64,000 nucleotides of DNA from Thermoplasmatota archaeon (GTDB lineage: Archaea; Thermoplasmatota; Thermoplasmata; UBA10834), in NCBI GenBank assembly GCA_018818785.1, contig JAHIRF010000005.1:353333-417332 (forward strand), read 5' to 3'. The notes under the pieces were generated by a model that did not search any database, was not told the origin of the DNA, and was given only the letters and a program-made list of their open reading frames with translations. This document shows, in pieces, positions 53,233-63,148 of the stretch. The first letter of the stretch is position 1. Each line of letters opens with the position of its first letter. The position numbers and the translations under genes were made by a program.

Positions 53233-54756
53233 CTATTGCCTGCGTTTTTCTTCGTCGGAGGACAGCTCTTCCTTGACATAGCGTCCAAGTTTTCCGATGT
53301 TCAGGTTGTTCAAGAAGAATCGAATGTCTTGAGCTGTGAATTCCTTGATTATGTACAGAATTGACAAGAACGCTCCAAGGGAGACAAGGAGGTAGACCGC
53401 CACATCGTACCAATGGGACGCGGCGTAGAAACTACTTGCGTAGTACATGATGAGGGCGACAAGAGCGGCAGTGACGATGTGTTTGAGGATTGAAGGATCC
53501 GGCTTCGCCCTCGTGAGGTTGAAAGTAAGCCATCGAGCGATTGCGTAGGAAACAATCGCGGATATGGTGCTGGCAATTGCCGCTCCTTGGTATGAAAGGC
53601 CGAGAGCATTCATGCCAAGCACCCTCGATGGCACTAAGACTATTAGCAGGATAACCATCAGGACCAGGTTGGCGTACATCCACTTCATGTAGAGACCCAC
53701 TCTATTCATTCCAAGTATTTGGGCCGAGACAGTGAGGTTCAGAAGCCCGATATACGTGGCTGCTGCGAGGTACGGAAGGACCTTTCCAGCGTTCAGGAAC
53801 TCGTCACCGAACAACATCACCGCTATCTGACTCGGGAATACCATTATCACAGTTACGATGGGGAGGCTGATGATGGATAGGTATCGTTCACCCATTTTCG
53901 ACGCCTTCCTGACATCGTCGAATCTGCCTTCAATTGACAACTTGGAGAAGGTTGGGAACAATAGCACCATCATCGATCCTCCAAGGATACCAAGATATGA
54001 AAGCAGAAACAGTGATGAACTGTAATACGCAACATCCGATTTCGGCCAGAAGAGTCCTATCGTCATTATCGGAAGCTGACTGATAACGGCACCGGCGATG
54101 ACGGCTGCAGTCATTGGAATTGCCCATTTCGCATACGAGTGTATCATTGTCGGTCTCTGCCAAACTATTCTCTCTTTGGAGATCAGATAAGAGGCCACAG
54201 CAATCGCGCCGATTCCCCCTGCGATGTATGAGTGGGCAACAGACGTAATGCCCAATCCACCTGTGAGCACGACGGCAAGAAGCGGAATCCTCACTAGCGG
54301 ATCGCATATGAATATCAATTGACTCTTGGCGGTTTGCACTCGGGCATCAAATGTGGTCGTGGCTATCGATGTGAGCGCACCTAGAACTTGGTAGATCAGT
54401 AGTATTAGCAGGATTTGTACCGAAGACGCAGTGAGCGCCTGCTCAGATGTTATGGTGAGTATCCCCACGGCAAGAAGGACCAGCAGCACCATGGCAAGCG
54501 TCAGCAGTCCTTTGACATATGCAAAAGTGCTTACGCACGCATCCAAATCATGTCCCTCCGAAACCCTCTTCGTATGAGCGGTTCCAAAGCCGAGGTCTGC
54601 AACAGAGTTAAACATGGTCAGAAATGCAAGCGTCCAAGTTATCGTCCCGTATTGCTCAGTGCTCAGATATCTGGTCATCAGCAGCAATCCCGCAAGCCCC
54701 AATACTGCTGAGATGCCCTTTGTGAGCATTACCAGAAACGATTTACGCGCAATCAA
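53233..54756 (-). CDS. wzx: Oligosaccharide flippase (Wzx/MATE-like)
   Basis: 507 residues from a TTG start, with about 14 hydrophobic helices spread over the whole length and a short basic C-terminal tail (SDEEKRRQ). The opening (KSFLVMLTKGISAVLGLAGLLLMTRYLSTEQYGTITW) is typical of polysaccharide exporters of the PST/MATE superfamily. The loop LFPTFSKLSIEGRFDDVRKASKMGERYLSIISLP also fits the family. It would flip the lipid-linked glycan made by this island across the membrane. It is transcribed alone, with spacers on both sides. Confidence 0.92.
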   Translation of the reverse strand: MIARKSFLVMLTKGISAVLGLAGLLLMTRYLSTEQYGTITWTLAFLTMFNSVADLGFGTAHTKRVSEGHDLDACVSTFAYVKGLLTLAMVLLVLLAVGILTITSEQALTASSVQILLILLIYQVLGALTSIATTTFDARVQTAKSQLIFICDPLVRIPLLAVVLTGGLGITSVAHSYIAGGIGAIAVASYLISKERIVWQRPTMIHSYAKWAIPMTAAVIAGAVISQLPIMTIGLFWPKSDVAYYSSSLFLLSYLGILGGSMMVLLFPTFSKLSIEGRFDDVRKASKMGERYLSIISLPIVTVIMVFPSQIAVMLFGDEFLNAGKVLPYLAAATYIGLLNLTVSAQILGMNRVGLYMKWMYANLVLMVILLIVLVPSRVLGMNALGLSYQGAAIASTISAIVSYAIARWLTFNLTRAKPDPSILKHIVTAALVALIMYYASSFYAASHWYDVAVYLLVSLGAFLSILYIIKEFTAQDIRFFLNNLNIGKLGRYVKEELSSDEEKRRQ

Positions 54757-55009
54757 ACAATCGGGGCTTGATGTTCCACACTGGTATATAATGCTGGTCG
54801 AAATGTCGCGAAGAACACCAGATTATCAGGACCTCTATCTTTGCCCTTTGGCAAATAGAGTCAATAATTTCTGACATCAAAGCAATGCTGGGACCCTATA
54901 GGATCCATAATGTTCAGAAAGAGCCATATCTTAGAACAACAGATGGAGGTCCATCTGCCCGTACTTGAGGACGAACCCAGACTGCCAATCAGAGGAGGAG
55001 GAATTCGGA

Positions 55010-55609
55010 GTGCGATTCGCGATCTTCGAGATAACGATTTCTGTGTTGAGGAGAGTGTACGAGGCACTCAAGCGCGGGACGTGGCGCGGCTTGCCAGAGG
55101 GTGTTATTATTGGTAGGCACACATACGAGTATTCTCGAGACACATTCCTGATGTGGAGACCCTCTGATCGGATTGTAGTAGGGAACTTCTGCTCAATCAG
55201 CGTTGGTGTTAGAATGCTCGGCGGAGGCGAACACCCCCTGAACATGGTGTCGACCTATCCCCTCAGGACACTCTTGATGCGAGCAGATGGTAACAACTAC
55301 GATGTAAAATCCAAAGGTCCTACATCGATTGGCAATGATGTATGGATTGGCGTCGATGCACTGATTCTCTCGGGCGTATCTGTTGGAAACGGAGCAGTGA
55401 TTGGGGCTGGCAGCGTTGTCACAGCGAATGTTCCCCCGTACGCGATTGTCGTGGGGAATCCTGCGCGTATCATCGGTTATCGGTTCTCTGAAGATCGTAT
55501 AGAGAAACTTCTGAAGATTGAATGGTGGAACTGGTCCGATGAGGCTATCAAAGCTGCCGACGCGGAGTTCTATTCTGATGTTGATGAATTCATTTCGAAG
55601 TATTCATGA
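55010..55609 (+). CDS. CatB/Vat-like O-acetyltransferase
   Basis: 199 residues from GTG 55010, which follows GAGGAGGA by ten bases; the frame is open from 54965. A left-handed beta-helix of the xenobiotic acetyltransferase type is visible: [31 protein letters not shown] (catalytic His in GGEH), then [51 protein letters not shown]. It transfers acetyl to a hydroxyl, most likely on the glycan. Divergent from the flippase across about 250 bases. Confidence 0.88.
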   Translation: MRFAIFEITISVLRRVYEALKRGTWRGLPEGVIIGRHTYEYSRDTFLMWRPSDRIVVGNFCSISVGVRMLGGGEHPLNMVSTYPLRTLLMRADGNNYDVKSKGPTSIGNDVWIGVDALILSGVSVGNGAVIGAGSVVTANVPPYAIVVGNPARIIGYRFSEDRIEKLLKIEWWNWSDEAIKAADAEFYSDVDEFISKYS

Positions 55610-56908
55610 CCCCGATTGACAATGCCTAGGAAAGACCCGAATTGAGTTGAGTGTCCTGAGAGCGGAAAGGAGGAAACGAATTTATGTTGAAGGTGGCTAC
55701 TGAACATCCATGGCCGCTACAGTAAACCTACTGACTTCGCAGAAATCTTCAGCGTCAGGAAAAAATTCTACTCTTGACTGGAGTATCTAGCCTAAAGCGA
55801 TTTGGCCGATTTCAGGGTCTCAAGTCTAAATATGCGTCCTTCATTCCAGTCTTTCATAACTGAGTCCTCCTTGGTGATTTGACGTAGACTCTGTTTCTCA
55901 GTATTCATTGATTGATTCGCATTAACTTTTGCTTCTTTGATGGAAGTTGAAAAGCCTTTTCCGCGGCAGATAGTGCCCCTTCTTTGTAGAGATATCTGCG
56001 ATTTTCACTAGTTTCAGGTCCCTTTCCGAATCTATATTGTCCCGATTCTAAACAATCGATCATATTCTCCGGAAAGGACAACGAATTGGATTATTGCATA
56101 CTATGCAATCCCTTCATAGATGGCGAATGTGCTAACGTATGCCTTGAAATCACAACCCTCAGATGTCCTCTTGATGTGGGCGGATTTGAAGGGCCAAGAT
56201 ACACCAACGATTTGAGGTGCTCATGAATGCGAGTGCCAAAGTTATTGGTTCGTATTGTCTGCGTCTGGGTGCCTAGTCATCAAGACTAGTCTCACAAGCC
56301 AAATTCGACGAGCCTCCCTTCGTCGGCATTGTGAGGTGCGATTTTCGTACAATAAGCTAATCGCGAGTTTGACGCCGAGATGCCTATGTGGTGTTGATTA
56401 GGCAGAGATGAGGATGATAGAATGTCGCGACCTGTTTTTAAGCTCACCTGATTGGAGGAGTGCTGCGTTCGAGAATTGTCGTTATGAACGTCAATATCCT
56501 CCAGATAAGACTTGAGCAAACAGGCTCTTTCAAGATATGGGCGTATTCTTGCGTGGAACATGACTCTAAGAACATGCTTCTGCTCTGCCTTGACTGGCTG
56601 TTGAGAATGGCGATACCTAGTCTGGGTGGATGTACCACGGAGACGACACGATCAAGGAACCACACCCCTCTGCCCTGCCCCTTCTCCCATGTCGTGCGAA
56701 TTGGTGCAGTGCAGAGGATGTGTTCGGGCAGAGTAGGGCAGAGTAGTAGTGAACTGTATGATTCTGCTCATTCCTCCGTGAGAACTACGCCATCGGAGAG
56801 GTGTCCCAGAATTGCCTCAAGTTCATATGGGTGTGGTTGGGATAGTGAGAGGTTATTGGAGCACTGCAATAGGCAATAATTTAATTCAACGAATTCATAC
56901 TAAGCCCA
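55610..56908. other. 1.3-kb gene-poor spacer
   Basis: No ORF here has a credible start, length or family pattern. Short open frames on both strands around 56290-56880 overlap one another. AT-rich runs near 55920-55990 and 56080-56110 could include promoters. The length is unusual for an archaeal genome and suggests a decayed gene or a past insertion. No RNA gene, terminal repeat or CRISPR unit was found. Confidence 0.4.
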
Positions 56909-58735
56909 ATGAGCTATCTCTTCTTGATTAATGAGGCCGAATGTCACAATTCTTCCACACTCGATAGGTTGAAACGCCTGAGAGAGAACAATGAAGTCGT
57001 TGTTCTCAGCCTGAACACACTCGCCAGCCTAGCTCTGCGTAGGATGGGAATTGACTACGTTACACCCAACCTCTTCTTCGCCGAAGAGAAATCCTTCGCG
57101 GTGGACATGCAGGCTGGCATTCTGTGCCGGGAATGGTACAAAACAATCAGCCACCCCCTTTTGTCTTTTCACGGAGCGTCGATAGGGGAGGCTCTTGAAT
57201 TCGATTTCTTTCATCTTTTCATCGATGCGCTCAGGAGCGTGGAGATTGTGAGGGAGCTCCTTAAGAACCCCTTCGAGACTATATTCGTTCCATCTTGGGA
57301 TTCTGAAACCTTCAAGTATGTCGATTCATGCTACTATACTCTCCCTTCAATCCTTGTATACCTGGCAAATCAGAGGGGCATAAGAGTGGTCAACCTAGAG
57401 CGGTCTTCGAGCGTGCTGCGAAGAACCTTGAGAAGACTTCCTCATCCAAGGCAACGGTTTAACTTCATGATATACAACGCCTTTTCTGTGGCATCATTTG
57501 CCATGTTTCTGCTTGAGAACTTCAGAGCGTTGACGAGCTCATCCTTGGATAGAAAGAAGGCAAGATATGTCATGGCTTATCATTATGATGCACTCGTCGA
57601 AAGTCTAAGAGATGAAAACGGAAGAGCGTTGAGAATCAATTCAAGTCGTATATACACTCCAAAGTCGATATCACAGGTCAAAGGCATCCTAAGATTCTTG
57701 AAGAATGAAAAAACGATTTCAGAATTAGATGGATCAATTGTGTATGATGGCACACCACTATGGCGGATGCTGGTCCCACTAGTGGATCCGATACTCTCGA
57801 GACTAGTGCCCCTCGTCATTGGAAGTATGCAATGGACAGAACTAGTTGTGAAGGTAATACGGCCATCATCCTTTGTGACGCTTGAAGATCTTCTTCCACA
57901 CGCGAGATCCATGTGTCAAGTCTTGAGGTTACTCGGAATCCCGGTTGTCGTTGTTCAGCACGGAATCTTGACGAATGATTTTGAAGGTCTGGCAGTCATG
58001 CCCAAAGCGGGAGACATCCAAGCTGTCTGGGGAGAGTACTACAGAAAGTGGCACATTGATAGAGGAAAACCCGCAGAGAGTCAGGTGACAACTGGGGCGC
58101 CAAGGTTCGATTCGCTCTTCAACCTGCCTCCTCTAGACCGTGATGAACTCTACAAGCGATTCGGATTAGACCCCGGGCTGAAAGTGGTACTGATTGCGAC
58201 GGAATATTTCGGAGGCTATTCTTCTCGATGTACGGTCGAGGTAGAAGAGAGCTACATCAGACTTGCTTTGAGGTCACTCAAACAATATCGCGATATCCAA
58301 ATCGTAGTCAAACTGCATCCACAGTTCCAGTCCAGATACTATAGAATGGTGTCCGAGATCGCTGAACAGGAAGGAGTGAGAGTCATCATCGCGAGAGATG
58401 CTCTATGGGATTTGATCAGATTGTCTTCCTTTGTCATAGTGTCCGTTTCAGGTGTCTGTCTAGAGACGTTGATTCTTGGCAAACCTGTTATCTCAATAAA
58501 CTTGAATGGTCGCTCGAGTGAAAGTGGCATGGTACAGGACGGATTGGCGACCGGCGCATCCAATGAGGATGAAATCAAACAATCGGTTTCGATTTGCATC
58601 AGAGATTCCGAATCTGACGAATGCCAGAATCATAGCATGAACCCCCTCCTCTTTCCTTTCATACACATGGCTGATGGGCACTCTACTCAGAGAGTGGCCG
58701 AGTTGATTAGAGCAATTTCAATTCGAAATCGCTGA
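56909..58735 (+). CDS. Capsule-type GT-B glycosyltransferase/glycerophosphotransferase-like protein
   Basis: 608 residues. The N-terminal part (about 1-290) is not recognisable beyond a Rossmann-like opening and one weakly hydrophobic stretch (about 195-210). The C-terminal half (about 300-605) has the GT-B pattern of capsule polysaccharide and CDP-glycerol transferases: VVVVQHGILTNDF (about 346-358), VTTGAPRFDSLF, VVLIATEYFGGYSS, IVVKLHPQFQSRYYR, and the donor loop SSFVIVSVSGVCLETLILGKPVISINL. It could attach a nonulosonate or another sugar. Codon use is more AT-rich than in the left part of the window. Confidence 0.72.
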   Translation: MSYLFLINEAECHNSSTLDRLKRLRENNEVVVLSLNTLASLALRRMGIDYVTPNLFFAEEKSFAVDMQAGILCREWYKTISHPLLSFHGASIGEALEFDFFHLFIDALRSVEIVRELLKNPFETIFVPSWDSETFKYVDSCYYTLPSILVYLANQRGIRVVNLERSSSVLRRTLRRLPHPRQRFNFMIYNAFSVASFAMFLLENFRALTSSSLDRKKARYVMAYHYDALVESLRDENGRALRINSSRIYTPKSISQVKGILRFLKNEKTISELDGSIVYDGTPLWRMLVPLVDPILSRLVPLVIGSMQWTELVVKVIRPSSFVTLEDLLPHARSMCQVLRLLGIPVVVVQHGILTNDFEGLAVMPKAGDIQAVWGEYYRKWHIDRGKPAESQVTTGAPRFDSLFNLPPLDRDELYKRFGLDPGLKVVLIATEYFGGYSSRCTVEVEESYIRLALRSLKQYRDIQIVVKLHPQFQSRYYRMVSEIAEQEGVRVIIARDALWDLIRLSSFVIVSVSGVCLETLILGKPVISINLNGRSSESGMVQDGLATGASNEDEIKQSVSICIRDSESDECQNHSMNPLLFPFIHMADGHSTQRVAELIRAISIRNR

Positions 58736-59245
58736 TTATGAGTCTCCATCGTCCGGAATGGTTCCTGTGGCGGGGTCATCTACGGATACTCCCATCAGAT
58801 GAGAGGTGCATGCCAACTAGATTTTCAGACACTCATTGAACAATAGAGACTTATATCCCATCTTTTTCAGTTCAGTCATGAGATGAGGGGTGTTCTATTC
58901 TATCTGGGATGAGCAAATCCTTGGAATCCCCATGCGATTGACTTCTTTTCATTTTGAGGCCAACTTCACAGCCGTCTTGCTGCTCATCGCGAGACTGATT
59001 CCGCTGAACTTCTGGACAATAATCGCTCAGCAATTTTCTCATTCGCGAGATGTGAAACAGCAGGTTGCGGTCCTGTCCGAGAATGCTTGTCAACTTGTCA
59101 GTATTAATAACTGCTCAAGCGTAGCCAGGAAGGTCAGTCGGCACAGTCAATTCCGGGGGATTGACCCGCGGAGCCTGGCACCTCAAGGCCTCGGTTGAGA
59201 AAAGGTCATAGGGGCGGAGCGCCATAAAGCTGACAAGGTTCTCAC
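58736..59245. other. Gene-poor spacer
   Basis: 510 bases. A 102-codon ORF (58890-59198, plus) contains one hydrophobic stretch but has no family match that I recognise and no good ribosome site. I leave it uncalled. No repeats or RNA genes were seen. Confidence 0.35.
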
Positions 59246-59539
59246 ATGCGGAAATGCGGAGAATGCGGGCAAAGACTTCCTTTCGCCTATCAGAACTGGG
59301 AGATTTCATGTCCTAAATGCGGTCACCGTTACCCATCGATTAGGAATCTAGTTTGCCTGATGGCAATCCTTATACTCTTGCTGGCAGCACACTTCACGAT
59401 GGTGCTCAATTATGGCTTCCACCTAGAGTCACTCACCGTGGCCATACTTGTGTTCTGTGTGATACTTCTTACGCTGCAGATCACAGTCTTGCATAGAAGG
59501 AGAAAGGGTTTAGCACCGGGCCCAATCCCGCCTGATTGA
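59246..59539 (+). CDS. Small zinc-ribbon membrane protein
   Basis: 97 residues. Two CxxC knuckles (CGEC at 4-7, CPKC at 22-25) form a zinc ribbon, followed by two hydrophobic helices (about 34-53 and 60-80) and a basic end (HRRRKG). This is the same ribbon-plus-helices layout as the larger protein at 11962, in miniature. Function is unknown. The ORF is short, but motif and helices together support a real gene. Confidence 0.6.
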   Translation: MRKCGECGQRLPFAYQNWEISCPKCGHRYPSIRNLVCLMAILILLLAAHFTMVLNYGFHLESLTVAILVFCVILLTLQITVLHRRRKGLAPGPIPPD

Positions 59540-59863
59540 GCCACCGACTCGGCCTATCTGGCTAAGCGTCTCAAGCTATCAGTTCTGATATGATTTCGGG
59601 ACGCGGTGGAAAACGAGGTATCAAGTACATCTCCAATGATTCCGTGCAGGGAGTCGGAAATCAGAATAAACGCAATCGTATCCCTCCGAACTCCCTGTTG
59701 ATGATTGGTGCAAATATGAATTCAGGCAAAAGGACGAAAATGGCAGAGTTGTTGTCACCCTGCTCGATAGTCAGGTGAATGTTTGGAAGCACTTACATGG
59801 AGGACATACTTGATAGCCAAAGCAGCGATTCGAAGCCCTGCCTGACCCGTGGAGGTAGACCGA
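59540..59863. other. Spacer ending in a strong ribosome site
   Basis: 324 bases without a convincing gene. The final bases carry GGAGGTAG about six bases before ATG 59864. Confidence 0.45.
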
Positions 59864-61690
59864 ATGCGAATGGTCATTGAGAAAGAAAGACTAGTCCTAT
59901 TTGCTGGCTTCATCAGTTGTTTGTTCGTTCTTATCGCTATAGTGGTGGTTGCACTGGCTCCGCCAGCAAGCCATTACGAGATATCAATATACGAGGTGTA
60001 TCCTCCTTACCTGTGGCTGTTTCTGACAATTCCCCTGATGATGCCATTCATCATCTTAATGCTAGTCGGACGAAATGCACTCGCGTACTACGTGCCATTA
60101 TTCGCAGGAAGTCTCTTATCGATAACGATACTGCTTTCAATTCCGATTCTCAGAGGATACGCGTTCTACAGCGGCGGAGATGCTTTTACACATCTAGGAT
60201 ACGTAAAGGATATCCAAGTCTCGGGGCATTTCGCAAGTAACAACCTCTACCCCATAATTCATATTCTCATCACCAGCGGATCGTTTGCTTCGGGTGTAGA
60301 TGCTGAGCCATTGATGTCTTTCATTCCGCTTATCTTCAGCCTCTTTAGTCTGGCCTCAGTCTTTCTGTTGGCTAGAGCACTTACGAAGGATTTGTGGCGT
60401 TCGGCGGTAATATTTGCGTTTGCTATGGTCTTTCTCTTCAACACCGGGGGCCTACAAACAGTACCTTCTGCAGAAGCATTCTTTTTAATCCCCATCTCTA
60501 TCTTCTTGTATGTCGAGAGCAAGAGCAAGCGAGCATCTAGGGCACATGGATTCTCACTCACTCTGATAGTCTTCCTCATTCTCTTGCCATTCTTTCATCC
60601 GGAGCCTACTCTTTTCATGCTTGTTATTCTAATCGTATTTGCTTTAGTGATTCGCAGGCGCAATGTAGTGCGGACCGCGCGAATTGAGGTTAGTCGCTTG
60701 ATTCCAAGGAACAACTCCACTCCTGCTTTGATACTCATGGTCGCCTTTTTTGCATGGTTCACAAGCTGTGTTGCGTTCGGCAATACCGTGCGTACTGTGT
60801 ATAACTCGTTGATACTCAACCTAGGAACTTCTCCCGTAAGTTCGTACACGAGTATGTTCGATACTTATGACGTAAGCCCTGCAATAATCGCCAGACTCCT
60901 TATATTGACTTATGGCGTACTCATAATCTGCTTTTCGCTAGCTGCAATCTCAACAATCCGAATCGTAGTGTCTGCGTTTTCTGGCAAAAAAGTGTTGTTA
61001 GGTGTAGGAACATTTAGTGTATTATTCATCATCTTCTCCGGACTCGCAGCATTGTTCATGGTGGCGGATCTCATAATTGGAAATCGCACGATGAAGTACC
61101 TGCTACTCGTATCATCCATGCTGGCTGGCTTGGAGGTGTACAGACTGCGCTTCGCAAAAGCTAGACCGTCAAGATCATGGACGAGACCAGCAATTGCAGT
61201 GAGCCTCGTCATCATGATGGCGACAGCCTCGGGCTTGGCAGTTGGGGTGCTTTATCCGTCTCCTCTGATTAATAGGACTAACTGGCAAGTCACGGATTCC
61301 GAATTTGATGGAATGACTTACTACTTCCTTCACAGAAACAGTTCAATGCTCACATTGGAGATTGCGATGAGTCAGTCGAGGTTCAAGGATGCAATTCTCG
61401 GTAGCAGTGTCGAATCTCCAAATATAAGGTATGGTGAAGCGGCTCGGCCACTTGATCATTTCGGATACAATGTCAGCAATTATTTTGGCGATTCCTATTC
61501 TGATGACGTCTACTTGATTACCAATGCGTTAGCGGAACAGCTTTATCCTTCTGCTTACCCAGAATTTCCACAGTTCTGGCGATTCACCCCCGACGATTTC
61601 TCGGAATTGACAAGCGATCCAACTGTCGATCTCATTTATGATAATGGAGGATTCTCTTTGTATCTAATCAAGAGTACTTCATTCGATTGA
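59864..61690 (+). CDS. Polytopic membrane protein, GT-C or polymerase-like
   Basis: 608 residues from ATG 59864, fixed by GGAGGT just upstream. About 11-12 hydrophobic helices fill residues 8-480, with a non-hydrophobic C-terminal domain (about 490-608). An early outer loop (YSGGDAFTHLGYVKDIQVSGHFASNN, about 106-131) carries Asp and His in an arrangement like the first loop of GT-C glycosyltransferases. These use lipid-linked donors outside the membrane. I do not recognise a specific family. A polymerase (Wzy) or GT-C transferase is the likely class given its place in a glycan island. Confidence 0.7.
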   Translation: MRMVIEKERLVLFAGFISCLFVLIAIVVVALAPPASHYEISIYEVYPPYLWLFLTIPLMMPFIILMLVGRNALAYYVPLFAGSLLSITILLSIPILRGYAFYSGGDAFTHLGYVKDIQVSGHFASNNLYPIIHILITSGSFASGVDAEPLMSFIPLIFSLFSLASVFLLARALTKDLWRSAVIFAFAMVFLFNTGGLQTVPSAEAFFLIPISIFLYVESKSKRASRAHGFSLTLIVFLILLPFFHPEPTLFMLVILIVFALVIRRRNVVRTARIEVSRLIPRNNSTPALILMVAFFAWFTSCVAFGNTVRTVYNSLILNLGTSPVSSYTSMFDTYDVSPAIIARLLILTYGVLIICFSLAAISTIRIVVSAFSGKKVLLGVGTFSVLFIIFSGLAALFMVADLIIGNRTMKYLLLVSSMLAGLEVYRLRFAKARPSRSWTRPAIAVSLVIMMATASGLAVGVLYPSPLINRTNWQVTDSEFDGMTYYFLHRNSSMLTLEIAMSQSRFKDAILGSSVESPNIRYGEAARPLDHFGYNVSNYFGDSYSDDVYLITNALAEQLYPSAYPEFPQFWRFTPDDFSELTSDPTVDLIYDNGGFSLYLIKSTSFD

Positions 61691-62086
61691 CAGTTCTAGC
61701 CCCTTCGAATGTAAGGTGAGTTCGAAAGCGACTTCCCTCAGCGTTAGGGTGTGGTTCCATCTCAAACCCGAGAGATCCATCTAGGACGCCACCTCCACCT
61801 TCGTCGCGAGCGTTATCCAATACCGTCTTCGCAACTACAAACATGAATCCCCTCGAAGCTAGCCAACAGGCTCCTTGCAGGTAGATGGTCTGTCTTCTCC
61901 CGAAGAGGTCTCTCAAGATTTCCGTTAGTCACACCTTCATTTCGTACGACGGAAAGCCGAAGAGGAGGAAAGACAAGGTCGCGGTGATAGAGAGAAGTGT
62001 CGGAGGAAGTAATCAGCTGCCGGCCCAAGGGTGTGGTGATTTACGAATCTACTGATCTTTCCATTGGGTCTTATTTTAAAAAGTCT
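61691..62086. other. Convergent spacer
   Basis: 396 bases between two converging genes. A minus-strand ORF (61668-61916) overlaps the end of the upstream gene and has no clear family pattern. AT-rich runs near 62070-62090 (TTTTAAAAAG) could terminate transcription. Confidence 0.35.
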
Positions 62087-63148
62087 TTATAGATCATCAA
62101 TGTCCGCAAGAATCGATCTTGCTCGATGTTGATAAGTGTGGTTTCTCAGGACTCTCTCATGGCCTGAATTCGAAATCGACCTCATCAATTCAGGGTTGTC
62201 GATATAGAATTGCACTTTCTCGATGAGGTCTGCTTGTGATATGTAAGATTCAAAGTCCCGGCCAACTTCGAAATCATGTATTCCGTCCATCCTTCTGTCC
62301 GACATTAAGAATCCCCCACTGCCAAGTATCTCGAATGTTCGAGGATTCACAGCCTTCTTGGATTGAGTATGATGGATATTCAGGCACATGCGAGATTGGC
62401 CGTATATAGTGTTTATCTCGGCATGAGAAAGCGATCGTCTTCCAAAATGCAATTTTCCGCGGCAGCCGAATCGCACATAATCTTGAAGCCAAAACAGGGG
62501 GTAGTACAAACGTGGTTCAGAGCTGACTTCGATAACAAGGTTTGGGAAACTCTTGGCCAATTTCATTATTGTCTCTCTGCGTAACGGGTAATCGGTAAGG
62601 GACCCAACAAAACATATGTCGATAGGATTTTCAGTGTCACCATGTATCGGATGATAGTAGCTGGGATCATAAGCCATTGGCAGAAACTTGGTATTGGACT
62701 TGTTTGGAAATAGCATCAAGTCGGTAGATTCGTAGAAGTATGCGAGACTGTAATCATTGACAATCTCCTTGATAAGTGGTACATGTTGCGCGCTGTCATA
62801 GGCCCATAACGCGAGAGTCACATCATTGCTCAAGCAGAAACGCGCTAGGGTGCTAGAAATCCTAGTTCCTTTTACAACGAGAACATAATCGGGGTTGCTT
62901 GACAGAACCATTTTCTCAAGGCGACGTGAATTCAATATATCGTGTGCCTCCTGTCGTAGGATGCGGCATCTCTCTGAAGTTACGAACTTGACATCATCGA
63001 TAATGCTAGTTCCTGGAGTTGTCCATTCGAGAGTTGTTGCCTTGAGGCCACATGATCTGAATCCATCTGCAATCATCTTGACATACCCCCAATACGAGGG
63101 TCCAGCGACAAGAATTGTCCTATCCACTGCGTGATTAATCTTCATCAT
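62087..63148 (-). CDS. CgeB-like GT-B glycosyltransferase
   Basis: 353 residues from ATG 63148; the frame is open to 63241 but the first 31 codons look non-native. The pattern is that of CgeB/Glyco_trans_1_2 proteins: ILVAGPSYWGYVKMIADGFRSCG (about 12-34), DYVLVVKGTRIS, LALWAYDSAQHVP, FYESTDLMLFPNKSNTKFLPMAYDPSYYHP, DICFVGSLTDYPLRRETIMKLA, CLNIHHTQSKKAVNPRTFEILGSGGFLMSDR. It adds a sugar to the surface glycan. AT-rich codon use resembles that of the two genes before it. Confidence 0.85.
   Translation of the reverse strand: MMKINHAVDRTILVAGPSYWGYVKMIADGFRSCGLKATTLEWTTPGTSIIDDVKFVTSERCRILRQEAHDILNSRRLEKMVLSSNPDYVLVVKGTRISSTLARFCLSNDVTLALWAYDSAQHVPLIKEIVNDYSLAYFYESTDLMLFPNKSNTKFLPMAYDPSYYHPIHGDTENPIDICFVGSLTDYPLRRETIMKLAKSFPNLVIEVSSEPRLYYPLFWLQDYVRFGCRGKLHFGRRSLSHAEINTIYGQSRMCLNIHHTQSKKAVNPRTFEILGSGGFLMSDRRMDGIHDFEVGRDFESYISQADLIEKVQFYIDNPELMRSISNSGHERVLRNHTYQHRARSILADIDDL

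Noticed and set aside
61668-61916. A histidine-kinase-like fragment on the minus strand
   Set aside because: The resemblance is to scattered Gly/Asn residues only, the order of boxes is wrong, and it overlaps the end of a real gene.
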